From NCBI RefSeq assembly GCF_034119865.1, contig NZ_CP139421.1, forward strand, positions 3,817,001 through 3,881,000: a stretch of DNA of 64,000 bases, given 5' to 3'. The DNA is from Algoriphagus sp. NG3 (GTDB lineage Bacteria > Bacteroidota > Bacteroidia > Cytophagales > Cyclobacteriaceae). Positions 7,645 through 18,400 of the stretch are shown here, in pieces. The notes under the pieces were generated by a model. That model worked only from the letters and a program-made list of their open reading frames with translations, did not search any database and was not told where the DNA came from. Positions within the stretch are counted from its first letter, which is position 1. Every line of letters begins with the position of its first letter. The position numbers and the translations under genes are program-made.

Positions 7645-10326
7645 TCAGTTCTTCGTTTGATATACTTGATGATTTGGATTTCCTCCAGAAATAAGATAGG
7701 CCATCAGGTCCCTCAGTTCCTCTTCATTCAGACGATTGATCAAGCCTGGCATCATGACGGAAACTTTAGAATCCTTGACCAAAACCACATTGCTTTTTTC
7801 TACTTGTCGCAGCACGTCCGGAGAAAATGGATTTTGGGACACTGAATAACTGTTGTCGTCTTCGTTGATGATTCTGCCCATCACAGAGCTCCCGTCTTTC
7901 AATTCGATCACACTGGCCACGTACTGCTCTGAGATTTCATCGCTAGGATTGATTGTAGCTTCCAGGATGTCTTTTGGGGAGAAGCGTGTTCCCAATTGAG
8001 TCAGATCAGGGCCTATTATCCCTCCCTCGCTTTGGATGGTATGGCATGACTGACATTGGCTGGCCGCAAACATTGCCTTGCCTCTGGCCAAATCCCTGCC
8101 AACCAGATCCGCCATCAGAGGTTCCGCTTCTTCTACAGTCCATCTCCTTCCAGGGCCTTCTGGCTGCACATCTGAATTCACTAAATCGTTTCCGTTCCCT
8201 GTCAACATAGCCGCTCCGGACAGCTCATTATACTTGTCGAAATCAGCTTTGGCCACATTCGAAAGAGCCATTTTTCTCGCTCTATCGATAAAGCCTACAT
8301 AACTTCTCCCTCCTTTATACTTAAATGCGTCCTGTATCCACGAGAAATATTTTTCATGAAGTTCCGGTGTCCAGCCCGATTTTGCCCCTCCTAGTACAGT
8401 AGCAAGATAAGTCTGCTGAGCAGGAGGCACATTGGCCAGCATATTGGCTATATCCAAACCATACTGGGGGTTTCTCATGATCAGATCCGATGAGGCAGAA
8501 AATGTTTTCTGATAATTTGGATCATCTTTAGAAGTTTCCAACAATGCCAAGGTTTTTTCTACTGCATCCGGGGCATCCAAATGTACCAGCAGCACAGCCA
8601 TCGCCCGATCCAAACTGTTGTTGTTTGAAGGGAAATTAGGATCCAGATATGCTACAAGTTCAGATCTCACTGAACCTGACGGTTCTCCTTGCCGGGCTAA
8701 AATCAACTCGAAAGCCCTCAAAAGGTCTTGTTTGCCTTTTTCATCCAATGTACCATAATCTATACCCATCAAAGCCTGTATCATAGGAGCACTTTCCCCC
8801 TTATCAGTATGTCTTGCCAAGGCAATCATTGCTTGGGTCTTTTTTACGGCATCAGTTTCTTCCAGAGCTTTGGCTTTCCAAGAATTAACCGGCTGATGTT
8901 CTACTGCTATTCTAGCGGCATACTGTACAAAACGATCTTTATGGTTAAGATTTTCCCAAGCCAACTCCAGTCCAGCTGCAGGAGCCCCAGCTACATGGAG
9001 GGCTTCCAATTCCCTTCTGAGCTTTGCCTCTGCCGGGAGTCCTGCAAGTTGAAGGGCGGATTTATCTGAAGTATCCACATCTCCATCGTAATACACTCGG
9101 TAAACGTCTGATTCCAACCTTCTTCCACCTGTCATAAAGTACATCGCTCCATCCGGGCCTATCACGCCATCAGTCAGTGGCAAGGGAGACCCAGAGATAA
9201 ATTCCTCCGCTTTTGCCTCATAAGTTCCACCTTTCGGGGTGAGTGTCATGGAATAGACAATCCCAAAACTCCAATCAAATGCGAAAAGTGATTTCCTGTA
9301 CTTTTCCGGGAATTCCGCCCCTGTTCCAAACATTACATTTGTGGGTGAGCCCTGCCCTATATTCAAAATAGCAGGCAGATTATCCGGATAATCAGGTGAC
9401 CATTTTTGGTTCCCAGTTCTCCAGCCATACTCACTGCCAGAAGTCACATGACAGATCCTGGTAGGACGGTACCATGGCATCCCAAAGTCCCACTCCATAT
9501 CAGAATCATACGTGAATAGATCTCCTACTTCATTAAACGCAATATCAAATGGATTCCTATATCCTGCCGAAATCAGTTCCCAGTGCTTCCCCTCCGGATC
9601 TATATTCGCCACCCAACCTCCTGGGGCCATTCTATCATTGGCATGCCCTCTAGGATCTTTGATCAAAGGAAAAAGATTGTCTTCCTGCCACACCTTTGGT
9701 AGTCTGTATGCATCCATTTCGGGAACATCTGTATGGTTTCCTGCTACTATGTACAGTGACTGACCATCTGGAGAAAGCACAATACTATGTGGCCCATGTT
9801 CCCCCGGCTGCCCGGTAAAACCTTTGATTTTAGTGACGGTTTCATATTGATCATCACCATCTAAATCCTGGATCCTGTACAAACCTGTACTTTCAGCAAA
9901 GGCCTCATTTCCATGATGATTCACCATGACGTAGATACTATTGAACGCATATAACAACCCCTGGGCATAACCCATCCCCACTTGGGGTTCAGCTACATTT
10001 CCGATGATCAATTTTTCCACTTTGGGTGCCACGGAATCACTTCCTATTTCTGGTATTTCCAATCGGTAAAGAAACCCATATTGATCTGCCGTGATCAGGC
10101 GGTTTTTGTCATCAAAGGTCATAGCCACCCAGGATCCATCTTCATGCTCACCCGGGCTATAGATATGTTCTGCCACAAATCTATCGGGTAGTTTTAGTTT
10201 GTCCAGTTTTGGATTTCCGGTAAGCACCCGTTTATACTCAGATTGCTCCTCCGTAGAGCAAGAGACAGTCAGAAGAATCGCTGCCGAATAAAGAAATAGA
10301 TTTCGGATTGATTGTTTTAGGCACAT
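7645..10326 (-). CDS. PVC-type dehydrogenase/cytochrome c lipoprotein (beta-propeller, HEAT-like, CxxCH)
   Basis: About 893 residues from ATG at 10326 (MCLKQSIRN); the frame extends to a TTG at 10350, but the ATG places the lipoprotein signal (AAILLTVSCST) correctly. Residues about 40-420 form a soluble-dehydrogenase beta-propeller of the PVC/sorbosone-dehydrogenase type (MTFDDKNRLITADQYGFLYR, SPDGQSLYIVAGNH, SAGYRNPFDIAFNEVGDLF, CHVTSGSEYGWR). A helical HEAT-like region follows. A c-type cytochrome then carries CQSCH near residue 758 and a later Met-rich ligand region (VMMPGLINRLNEEELRDLMAYL). It probably oxidises a sugar or alcohol in the periplasm and passes electrons through heme c. Downstream DUF1080 is 9 bases away; susD is upstream, beyond a terminator. 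Confidence 0.85.
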   Translation of the reverse strand: MCLKQSIRNLFLYSAAILLTVSCSTEEQSEYKRVLTGNPKLDKLKLPDRFVAEHIYSPGEHEDGSWVAMTFDDKNRLITADQYGFLYRLEIPEIGSDSVAPKVEKLIIGNVAEPQVGMGYAQGLLYAFNSIYVMVNHHGNEAFAESTGLYRIQDLDGDDQYETVTKIKGFTGQPGEHGPHSIVLSPDGQSLYIVAGNHTDVPEMDAYRLPKVWQEDNLFPLIKDPRGHANDRMAPGGWVANIDPEGKHWELISAGYRNPFDIAFNEVGDLFTYDSDMEWDFGMPWYRPTRICHVTSGSEYGWRTGNQKWSPDYPDNLPAILNIGQGSPTNVMFGTGAEFPEKYRKSLFAFDWSFGIVYSMTLTPKGGTYEAKAEEFISGSPLPLTDGVIGPDGAMYFMTGGRRLESDVYRVYYDGDVDTSDKSALQLAGLPAEAKLRRELEALHVAGAPAAGLELAWENLNHKDRFVQYAARIAVEHQPVNSWKAKALEETDAVKKTQAMIALARHTDKGESAPMIQALMGIDYGTLDEKGKQDLLRAFELILARQGEPSGSVRSELVAYLDPNFPSNNNSLDRAMAVLLVHLDAPDAVEKTLALLETSKDDPNYQKTFSASSDLIMRNPQYGLDIANMLANVPPAQQTYLATVLGGAKSGWTPELHEKYFSWIQDAFKYKGGRSYVGFIDRARKMALSNVAKADFDKYNELSGAAMLTGNGNDLVNSDVQPEGPGRRWTVEEAEPLMADLVGRDLARGKAMFAASQCQSCHTIQSEGGIIGPDLTQLGTRFSPKDILEATINPSDEISEQYVASVIELKDGSSVMGRIINEDDNSYSVSQNPFSPDVLRQVEKSNVVLVKDSKVSVMMPGLINRLNEEELRDLMAYLISGGNPNHQVYQTKN

Positions 10327-10456
10327 AGGGCAATTGTTGTTGTAATGCAATTTAGAATTATAAGTTGGGGATTAAATCCGCTATAATAAAACCACTCATG
10401 AAATATTATAACGTTTTATACAAGTAATTGTAATCTATCAAATTTTATAAACATAA

Positions 10457-10498
10457 AACCCGAGCGCTTATCAGTAATCGGTTTCAAGGCGCTGGGTT
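10457..10498 (-). terminator. Probable terminator after susD
   Basis: Arms AACCCGAGCGC (10457-10467) and GCGCTGGGTT (10489-10498) pair with one bulged base. On the minus strand the stem runs into GGGTTTTATGTTTATAAAA. It lies 13 bases past the susD stop in the 184-base spacer 10327-10510. Confidence 0.55.
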
Positions 10499-10510
10499 AT
10501 ATATTTACTT

Positions 10511-12019
10511 TTAGAAATAGGGACTAAGATCTGACTCTGCTGCCGGAAGGGCATAGAATTTATTAAGATTTGTAAATACATTCGGACGGGGGACAGCTCC
10601 CTCTAGTGGAGGATAATAATAATCTAATGGATTAGCGACAACCCGTTGACCGTAAGGTATAATAATCTCTTCGATCAAATCCTTTCGCTGGATATCAAAC
10701 CAACGCTTGTTTTCGAAAGCCAACTCCACTCTTCTCTCTCTGAAAATCGCATCGGCAAGTTCCGAACCACTGCTGGAAACCGGACCTAACCCTGCACGAT
10801 CCCTTACTTGATTGAGGTAATTTCTCGCCTCACCGTCTTTACCCTGCTCATTGAGAATTTCAGCCATAAAAAGTAATACTTCAGAGTATCTATAGACAGG
10901 AAAGTTAGTACCCGTATTATTATGCTGGGAGTGTTTCTTAGCATATTTCTTGATATATGGATAGATCTTATCATCACGAAAACTGTTGGACAAAAAGACA
11001 TATCCGATAGAGGCATCTTTTCTTTCATCTCCATCTTCATAAGCGGCGATTATATCCGGAGTCGGTATATTATTGCCTTCCCCGTCCAAATCTTGAGGAT
11101 TGCTGGTACCGGTAATCTCTACTAGCTCTTCTTTCAAAAGTGGCCTAGGAAGCATCTGATAAATAAAATTACCGTTCAGACCAGCTGCACCTTCCAGGAA
11201 CTGGACTTCAAATACTGACTCGGCATTGTTTTTATTGCTGGCATTGTCCGAAAAAGCCATGGCATAGTTTGGAATAAGGGAATATTCCCCGCTAGTCACC
11301 ACAGGAGTCAGCATAGCTTCTGCATCTGACCATCGCTCCAGATTGATATAGACATTTGCCAGGAGTGTACGTGCCGCACCCGAGGTAACCCTCCCCAGTT
11401 GCTGCTGGGATTTAGGAGGCAGTAACGGTACAGCCGCTTCTAGGTCAGCGACTATTTGGGCATAGACTTCAGCTTCTGAAGAAAGAGGCAAGGCTGATTC
11501 TTCTCTAGTAGCTACAGGCGTAAGATGGAGGGGGACACTTCCAAAATAACGCACCAACTCGAAATATGCGTAAGCTCTCAGGAACAGTGTCTGACCTTTG
11601 ATATTGTTCTTGGCATTCTGATCAAATTCCACCTCATCGATCAGGTCCAGGATCTGATTGGTTCTCGCTATGATCAAGTAATCCAATCTCCACTGCTGAA
11701 GTATGTTGTCATTTGCTGTCACTCCATTAGCCTCAACTACGGAGAAATCTGCAAGATCCTCTTGGGGATCCACCGCTCCGAAAAGCACATTTCTGCCATA
11801 GTAAGTATTGTCAGAATGCATTTCAGCAAGTCTATATGCCCGGTCATTGACGATATTTCTTAAAGGGGCATAGGCTGCATTTACAGCTTGCTCAAAGTCA
11901 GCCTCAGTTTTAAAGAAAGTAACCGAGGTCAGTTGGGTTTCTGGGACAATCGTGAGGAAATCATCACAACTGGCAAGTCCCAAAGATGATATCAATAATA
12001 CAATTATATATTTTTTCAT
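10511..12019 (-). CDS. SusD/RagB-like nutrient-binding lipoprotein
   Basis: A 502-residue protein with a lipoprotein signal ending SLGLASCDD (Cys19). Typical SusD features follow: FLTIVPETQLTSVTFFKTEADFEQAVNAAY at the N-terminus, TPR-like helices around LFLRAYAYFELVRYFGSVPLH and ARTLLANVYINLERWSDAEAML, and the C-terminal signature IFRERRVELAFENKRWFDIQR. It sits on the outer face of the outer membrane as the lid of the SusC channel and binds the imported glycan or other ligand. It follows susC after 45 bases. Ligand identity cannot be read from the sequence; the enzymes around it suggest a sugar or glycoside. Confidence 0.95.
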   Translation of the reverse strand: MKKYIIVLLISSLGLASCDDFLTIVPETQLTSVTFFKTEADFEQAVNAAYAPLRNIVNDRAYRLAEMHSDNTYYGRNVLFGAVDPQEDLADFSVVEANGVTANDNILQQWRLDYLIIARTNQILDLIDEVEFDQNAKNNIKGQTLFLRAYAYFELVRYFGSVPLHLTPVATREESALPLSSEAEVYAQIVADLEAAVPLLPPKSQQQLGRVTSGAARTLLANVYINLERWSDAEAMLTPVVTSGEYSLIPNYAMAFSDNASNKNNAESVFEVQFLEGAAGLNGNFIYQMLPRPLLKEELVEITGTSNPQDLDGEGNNIPTPDIIAAYEDGDERKDASIGYVFLSNSFRDDKIYPYIKKYAKKHSQHNNTGTNFPVYRYSEVLLFMAEILNEQGKDGEARNYLNQVRDRAGLGPVSSSGSELADAIFRERRVELAFENKRWFDIQRKDLIEEIIIPYGQRVVANPLDYYYPPLEGAVPRPNVFTNLNKFYALPAAESDLSPYF

Positions 12020-12064
12020 TTTTTATACAGTTTAATGTGAATAGTTAGATCCTTTCAGGCAAAA

Positions 12065-15000
12065 TCAAAAACTGATATTGGCTCCAAAAGTAATCGTACG
12101 AGGTACCGGATATCCCGACAAGTCGACTCCGGGACTGAGATTACCGCCGTCTCCATTTCCATTGTCTTGCATACTGACTTCAGGATTTGATCCTCCCCAA
12201 TACTTGGTGAACACCCACATATTCTGTCCGGAAGCATAAAGTCTAAGCGATTTGATAGTTTTGGGGAGATTACTGAAGGTATAACCAACGGTGATATTTC
12301 TGATGGTCAGATAAGATGCATCCCATACAAAATTACTGTTGTTCCAATCGCGCTCCACTCCCGTGACATTGCCACCGCCCGTGGATGTCCCAAAGATGCC
12401 GTCTCCCGGGTCTTCCGGAGACTTGAATCTCCTGGACACTTTTTCCACCATGTTGAATACCCCATCCAGATTCGCTGTAGAATACAGATGTCTCATATAA
12501 AGCTGGTTTCCCTGAGAACCTGATATTGCTATACTTGCATCAAATCCTTTCCAGTTGAAATTATTGATTAATCCATAGGTGAAATCCGGAAATGGATTAC
12601 CAATAATCGTACGGTCATCATTGTCTCCTCCGTAGGTGATCACACCGTCACCATTCACATCTTCCAGCTTAATGCTCCCCACAGTAGATCTTCCGGGGAT
12701 GATAGGCGAACTTGCCAAATCCTCCTCATTCATATAGTTGCCCAACTTCTTCATCCCATAAAACTGCCCAAAAGGCTGACCTACCTGGGTTATATGAAAA
12801 GTACCGTACACCCGATCGATTCCATCTGCCAGTTCAAGCACCTTGTTTCTATTGATCGAAAAATTGGCATTGGTGGTCCATCGGAAAGCCCCTGTTGTAT
12901 TCACCGTATTTAAAGAGAATTCATGCCCCCAAAAGTGTATCTCTCCTATGTTGTCATTATAGTTGGTAAAACCCGATTCTTGAGGGATCTGTACTGCATA
13001 GAGTAGGTTGGTGGTGTTTTTGGTATAATAGTCATAGGTAAACAACAGCCTATCGTCCCAAAGTCCGATTTCTAAACCCAAATCTAGCTGTGCTGTCGTT
13101 TCCCAACCCAAATTCCTGTTGTTCAATGTGGTGACCGCAGCACCTGCGACCACTGTCTCGCCGAATACCGCATTGATAGTGTTATTTACTAGCGCATAAG
13201 AAGTATAGTTACCGATGTTGTTATTCCCTGTCACACCATAGCTTGCCCTTAGCTTGGCAAAAGAAATTGTTGAGTTAGTATTCAGGAATCCTTCATCAGA
13301 CAGCACCCATCCCACCGAGGTAGATGGAAAGATACCCCAGCGATTATCTTCTCCAAATCTCGAAGAACCATCACCTCGTACAGATGCAGTAAACAAGTAT
13401 TTCCCTTTGTAATTATAGGTCAGTCTGGAAAACAATGATGTTAATGACCACTCTCCTACTCCAGAATTGGTACCGTTTCGGTTAATATTGATGGCCCCCT
13501 GAATCGTGGGAATACGGTCATCTGCATAGGTATCAGCCTGCACCCTTGTACTTTCATCTCGGAATCTTTGATTAGAAAAACCTCCTAAAAGCTGAAAATT
13601 ATGGTCTCCTATGGATTTATTATAAGTGGCAATGTTTTCGTTCAGCCATGACAGACTGGAATAATGATCACGTATAGAAACAGCCACCGTTGGAATAGAT
13701 ACGTTGATATTGGCAGTTGCTGTAGATGGATTAAACCAGAAGTACTTGGAATCTCTTACTTCAGCATTAAATGTGGATTTCAGAGAAAGACCTTGAATAG
13801 GCTTCCACTCCACATAGGTATTTGCAAGCACATTCATCTGTTTAGTCTGGTTGGTGATTTCCTGGGCGGATCTCACCCAGTTGGGATAGGCATATATATT
13901 ACCTGTGCTCGCCGGAAGCTGATTAAACGAAGTCAACTCCCCGTTTTCCTCATAGATGGGCATAATAGGCCAAGTATGAAGGGCGTTAAACAAAATTCCG
14001 GTACCCCGGGTACCATCCGTTCTCGGGGTATTGTCCACCACATAGTTTGGGGCCACATTTACACCTATATTGACCTTATCGGATACTTGATAATCAGTAT
14101 TCATCCTTAGGGAAAATCTGGAGTAATCTGAGTTCACTACCACCCCGTCCTGTTTAAAAACCCCCGCAATTACAGCCGTGTTGACTTTTTCTTTATTGGA
14201 GGTTACGGTAAGGTTGTAAGAAGAAATTGGGGCAGTCTGCAGCATGGCACCATACCAATCATTTGACTGACCTACATATTGTGAGGGATTTTGGAAAATA
14301 TCAGGAACCTCTTGGCCTGCCGCTTCATAGTATTCCTTTTTGAAGATGGCAAATTCCTCTGCATCCATCATTTCCAACCTACCGTTTTCAGGGACTTTTT
14401 GGAATCCTGTGAATACGTTCAGGTTAACATTTGTCTGGCCTACTTTCCCCTTTTTAGTAGTGATCAAAACCACCCCATTGGCCGCTCTTGAGCCATAAAG
14501 TGAGGTAGATGCGGCATCTTTTAGTACAGATATCTCCTGTATCTCATCAGGGTTGATCTGGTTGATGTCACCGGTGATCGGAAATCCATCCACCACATAG
14601 AGCGGCTGACTACCCCCGGACACGGAAAGCTGCCCCCTGATCCTGACATTCATGCCCTGACCTGGCTTCCCTGTAGTCTGATTGATCTGTACTCCAGCCA
14701 TTCTTCCCTGAAGTTTCTGCGCTACAGAAGAAACCGGCAAATCCTTGAGTTCTTCCTCATTTATAGATTGTACCGCACCTGTTACTTCTCGTTTCACCTG
14801 GCTGCCGTACCCTACCACTACTACTTCCGAAAGATCTGAAGTAGAATAAGGCAAAATCACCTTAATTTCACTTGAACTGGCTGACACCACTAACTCTTGG
14901 GTAGTGAAGCCTATAAAACTGACAACTAGAGTCTCGCCTGCATTAGCTTCAAGAGAGAATTTACCGTCAATATCCGTAATAGTACCCCTCTGGGTACCCT

Positions 15001-15163
15001 TCACCGTAACTAGAGCTCCTGGAACGGGCTCGTTATCGCCTTCAGAAATTACCGTCCCTTTCACTGCAACAGTCTGTGCATAAGACGAAATAGTAAGCGC
15101 AAAGAATAGGAGCAAAAATCCTATAAAAGGAATTTTCACCCTCTTTTGATAATAGTTTAGCAT
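12065..15163 (-). CDS. SusC/RagA-like TonB-dependent outer-membrane transporter
   Basis: A 1,032-residue protein from ATG at 15163 with a signal peptide (FLLLFFALTISSYAQ). Residues about 32-115 are a carboxypeptidase-regulatory-like domain (VKGTVISEGDNEPVPGALVTVKGTQRG, DGKFSLEA). The SusC-type segment SEVVVVGYGSQVKREVTGAV and the plug (PLYVVDGFPI, EISVLKDAASTSLYGSRAANGVVLITTKKG) follow, then a long beta-barrel ending in TFGANISF. With the downstream SusD protein it forms the TonB-driven importer of this locus. The 308-base region upstream is shared with the divergent cytochrome gene at 15472 and contains paired half-sites. No SusR, hybrid two-component or ECF sigma/anti-sigma gene lies beside it. 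Confidence 0.96.
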   Translation of the reverse strand: MLNYYQKRVKIPFIGFLLLFFALTISSYAQTVAVKGTVISEGDNEPVPGALVTVKGTQRGTITDIDGKFSLEANAGETLVVSFIGFTTQELVVSASSSEIKVILPYSTSDLSEVVVVGYGSQVKREVTGAVQSINEEELKDLPVSSVAQKLQGRMAGVQINQTTGKPGQGMNVRIRGQLSVSGGSQPLYVVDGFPITGDINQINPDEIQEISVLKDAASTSLYGSRAANGVVLITTKKGKVGQTNVNLNVFTGFQKVPENGRLEMMDAEEFAIFKKEYYEAAGQEVPDIFQNPSQYVGQSNDWYGAMLQTAPISSYNLTVTSNKEKVNTAVIAGVFKQDGVVVNSDYSRFSLRMNTDYQVSDKVNIGVNVAPNYVVDNTPRTDGTRGTGILFNALHTWPIMPIYEENGELTSFNQLPASTGNIYAYPNWVRSAQEITNQTKQMNVLANTYVEWKPIQGLSLKSTFNAEVRDSKYFWFNPSTATANINVSIPTVAVSIRDHYSSLSWLNENIATYNKSIGDHNFQLLGGFSNQRFRDESTRVQADTYADDRIPTIQGAININRNGTNSGVGEWSLTSLFSRLTYNYKGKYLFTASVRGDGSSRFGEDNRWGIFPSTSVGWVLSDEGFLNTNSTISFAKLRASYGVTGNNNIGNYTSYALVNNTINAVFGETVVAGAAVTTLNNRNLGWETTAQLDLGLEIGLWDDRLLFTYDYYTKNTTNLLYAVQIPQESGFTNYNDNIGEIHFWGHEFSLNTVNTTGAFRWTTNANFSINRNKVLELADGIDRVYGTFHITQVGQPFGQFYGMKKLGNYMNEEDLASSPIIPGRSTVGSIKLEDVNGDGVITYGGDNDDRTIIGNPFPDFTYGLINNFNWKGFDASIAISGSQGNQLYMRHLYSTANLDGVFNMVEKVSRRFKSPEDPGDGIFGTSTGGGNVTGVERDWNNSNFVWDASYLTIRNITVGYTFSNLPKTIKSLRLYASGQNMWVFTKYWGGSNPEVSMQDNGNGDGGNLSPGVDLSGYPVPRTITFGANISF

Positions 15164-15226
15164 AGAGGTGGGTTTATTATTAATAAATAATTTTGCCTAA
15201 TTAAACCTACTTTAATACTAAAAGCA

Positions 15227-15301
15227 TCCTGCACAATCCTGAATTACAACCTTTTAATCAACATCATTAAACATATTGAATAAACAGGACACGACAGGAC
15301 A
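15227..15301. promoter_or_regulatory. Paired half-sites in the susC / cytochrome divergent promoter region
   Basis: TCCTG occurs at 15227-15231 and 15237-15241. Its complement CAGGA occurs at 15285-15289 and 15295-15299, the latter inside two ACAGGACA octamers at 15284 and 15294. Each pair is spaced exactly 10 bp, about one helical turn, and the pairs point towards each other. This suggests binding sites for a dimeric regulator acting on both divergent genes. The rest of 15164-15471 is A/T-rich with no other structure seen. Confidence 0.45.
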
Positions 15302-15471
15302 GAACACACAACAAAAATCATATTTAAAACCGTAACCCTATCCCTATATAACTATATTAACATTTCAAAAAACAAAAAAACCACACATAATAAAGGATAT
15401 ATAAACCAATGATCATCTAATTGAATAAATGACTCTTTATTCTTATTATTAGAAATTCATAATTCACCCGC

Positions 15472-18400
15472 ATGAGCTCAATTAAAAATACACTGAAATT
15501 TCTACCGCTGATTTCTTTATTTATTTTCTACCAATGCACCCAAAAAGAAACCATTGAATTAGAGCCTAACTCCCGAATAGCACTGATCGGAAACAATCTG
15601 GGCTCAAGAATGATGGATTACGGAAGCTTCGAGACTGAGATGCAACTCAGAAATCCTGACAAAAAACTGTACATCAGAAATCTTTCCGACCCCGGAGACA
15701 CCCCGGGCTTTAGGCCTAGATCCGGGACTAACGATCCTTGGGCATTCCCGGGTGCGGAAGCCTTTCAGGATGAATATGCCACTCCTTCAGGAAGTATTGG
15801 TCACCTTGAGAAGCCTGATGAATGGCTGACCAGAATACAAACAGACGTTATTATTTCATTCTTCGGCTACAATGAGTCTTTCCAAGGCGTAGACGGATTG
15901 GAAAATTACAAAGCAGAACTGGATGCGTTCATCAAACACACACTCCGTCAGAAATACCATGACACACTTTCTCCCAAGTTAGTCATCGTCTCTCCTATCG
16001 CTTTCGAAGACTTGTCAGAAAAAATAGATCTGCCTAACGGAAAAACAGAGAACGAGAATCTAAATCTCTACACGGTAGCTATGCGTGAGATTGCAGAAAA
16101 AAACCAAGTGATGTTTGTGGATGCATATACTCCAAGCAAGCAATGGTATCTGGAAACGGAAGAATACTTGACCATCGATGGTTCGCAACTAAATGAGGCT
16201 GGGTATCAGAAACTGGCTGTACTCTTGGCAGATGAGATTTTTGGTAAGCAAAAAATCAAGAATGAAGCAAATCGCGCATTGGTTCATGAGGCCGTACAGG
16301 AGAAAAACTGGTTTTGGAGAAATGACTACAAAATCCCAAACGGTGTTCATGTCTTTGGCAGAAGATACGATCCCTTCGGTCCGGACAATTACCCTTTTGA
16401 ATTGGAAAAAATCCGTGAACTGACCGCAATCAGGGATACCGCAATCTGGATGGCGAATAAAGGAGAAAAGAAAGATCTTGCTGCTGCCGATGCCAAAACC
16501 AAGAAACTTCCTGAAGTAGAAACAAATTACAATCCGGAGCAAAACGGCAGTTTGGAATATCTCTACGGGGAAGAAGCTCTTGCTAAACTCAAAGTAGCTC
16601 CAGGATATAAAATTGAGCTTTTCGCCTCCGAAGAAGACTGGCCAAATCTGGCAAACCCCGTTCAATTGTCCTTCGACACCAAGGGCCGGCTTTGGGTAGC
16701 GACAATGCCAAGTTACCCACATTACAAGCCCGGGGATTCCAGACCGGCAGATAAGCTGTTGATCTATGAAGACACAGATAATGACGGTAAAGCAGACAAG
16801 GAGACAGTTTTCGCGGATGACCTGCACATTCCGGTGGGATTTGAATTGGCATCTGAAGGCGTGTACGTTTCTCAGGGAAACAACTTAGTGATTCTCTACG
16901 ACGACAATAAGGATGATAAATATGATAGAAAAGAAATTCTTCTGAGTGGGTTTGATGATCACGACACACATCATGCGATTTCAGCTTTTACCACCGACGA
17001 ATCCGGAGCGATTTATATGGCAGAGGGGGTTTTCCTTCATAGTAATATCGAAACCTCCTACGGCCCCGTCCGTGCGACAAATGGTGGTTTTTACCGATAC
17101 ACCCCAAGCAGACATAAACTGGAGCGCGTAGCTCAGGTAAGTATCCCAAACCCTTGGGGAATAGCTTTTGATGAGTGGGGACAAAACTTCTATGCGGAGA
17201 CTTCCGGGCCAAATGTAAACTGGATGATGCCGGCCTCTGTATTACCACGCTATGGAAACGCCACAAACAAAGGTGCAAACCTTATCCAAAAAGATCAGAT
17301 GGTAAGACCGACCTCCGGCTTGGAATTTATCTCCAGCAGACATTTCCCTGACGATGTACAAGGCGACATGATCATCAACAATACCATCGGGTTTCTTGGG
17401 ACTAAGCAGCACCAAATGATAGATGAGGAAATCGGATTCTCCACCAAATGGCGACAGGATTTGCTTACTTCCACTGACAGAAATTTCCGCCCTGTAGATA
17501 TGGAAATCGCACCTGACGGTTCATTGTACGTGGTGGATTGGCACAATATTCTGATCGGTCACATGCAGCATAATGCCCGCGATCCTCTGAGGGATCATCA
17601 GCATGGTAGAATTTACAGAATCACCTATCCTTCCAGACCGCTGGTCACTCCGGCTAAAATCGACGGAGCAAGCATCCCTGACTTGCTGGAAAATCTAAAG
17701 CTTCCAGAATACAGAACCCGATATAGAACCCGCAGAGAATTACGTGGAAGAGATCAAACCGAAGTTTCAGAAGCTGTGGCTGATTGGGCAAGCAAGTTGG
17801 ATAAGAATGATCCACACTATGAGCACCATCTCTTGGAGGCACTATGGGTAAGCTGGGGTATCAACAAGGTAGATCAGAATCTTCTAAATCAGCTACTAAA
17901 AGCTGAAGATTACAAAGCCAGAGCGGCTGCGGTGAGAGTGCTCCGCTACACCGGTCATCAGGTTTCCAATCAAAAAGAATTGATGGCCGAAGCGATCAAA
18001 GATAAAAATGGCCGGGTACGTCTTGAAGCTATAGTAGCAGCATCCTGGATGCCAAGGGAAGAAGGTCTTGAGGTCCTTTCTGCAGCTGAAGGCTCAGAAA
18101 TGGACAAGTGGATTGCTCCTGCCTATGAAGCTGCAGTGGCACATATTTCAGGTATTTCTGTGAAAGAGAAAAAAGAAGAAGACATCAAGTCCTCCTTAAC
18201 GGGATCAGACAGGGAATTATTTGTGTTAGGCAAAGAAATCTACGCAAGAGAAGGCTTCTGCAGTACCTGCCACCAGCCTGACGGACAAGGACTCTCCGCG
18301 TCAGGTTTTCCCCCACTTGCAGGCACTCCATGGGTGACAGGCAGTGAAGAGCGATTGATCAAACTTGTGTTGAAAGGTATGATGGGGCCTATTACAGTCC

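Noticed and set aside
16189..16827. Minus-strand frame of 212 codons inside the SGNH-cytochrome gene
   Set aside because: Fully antisense to a well-supported gene, with a composition typical of a shadow frame.
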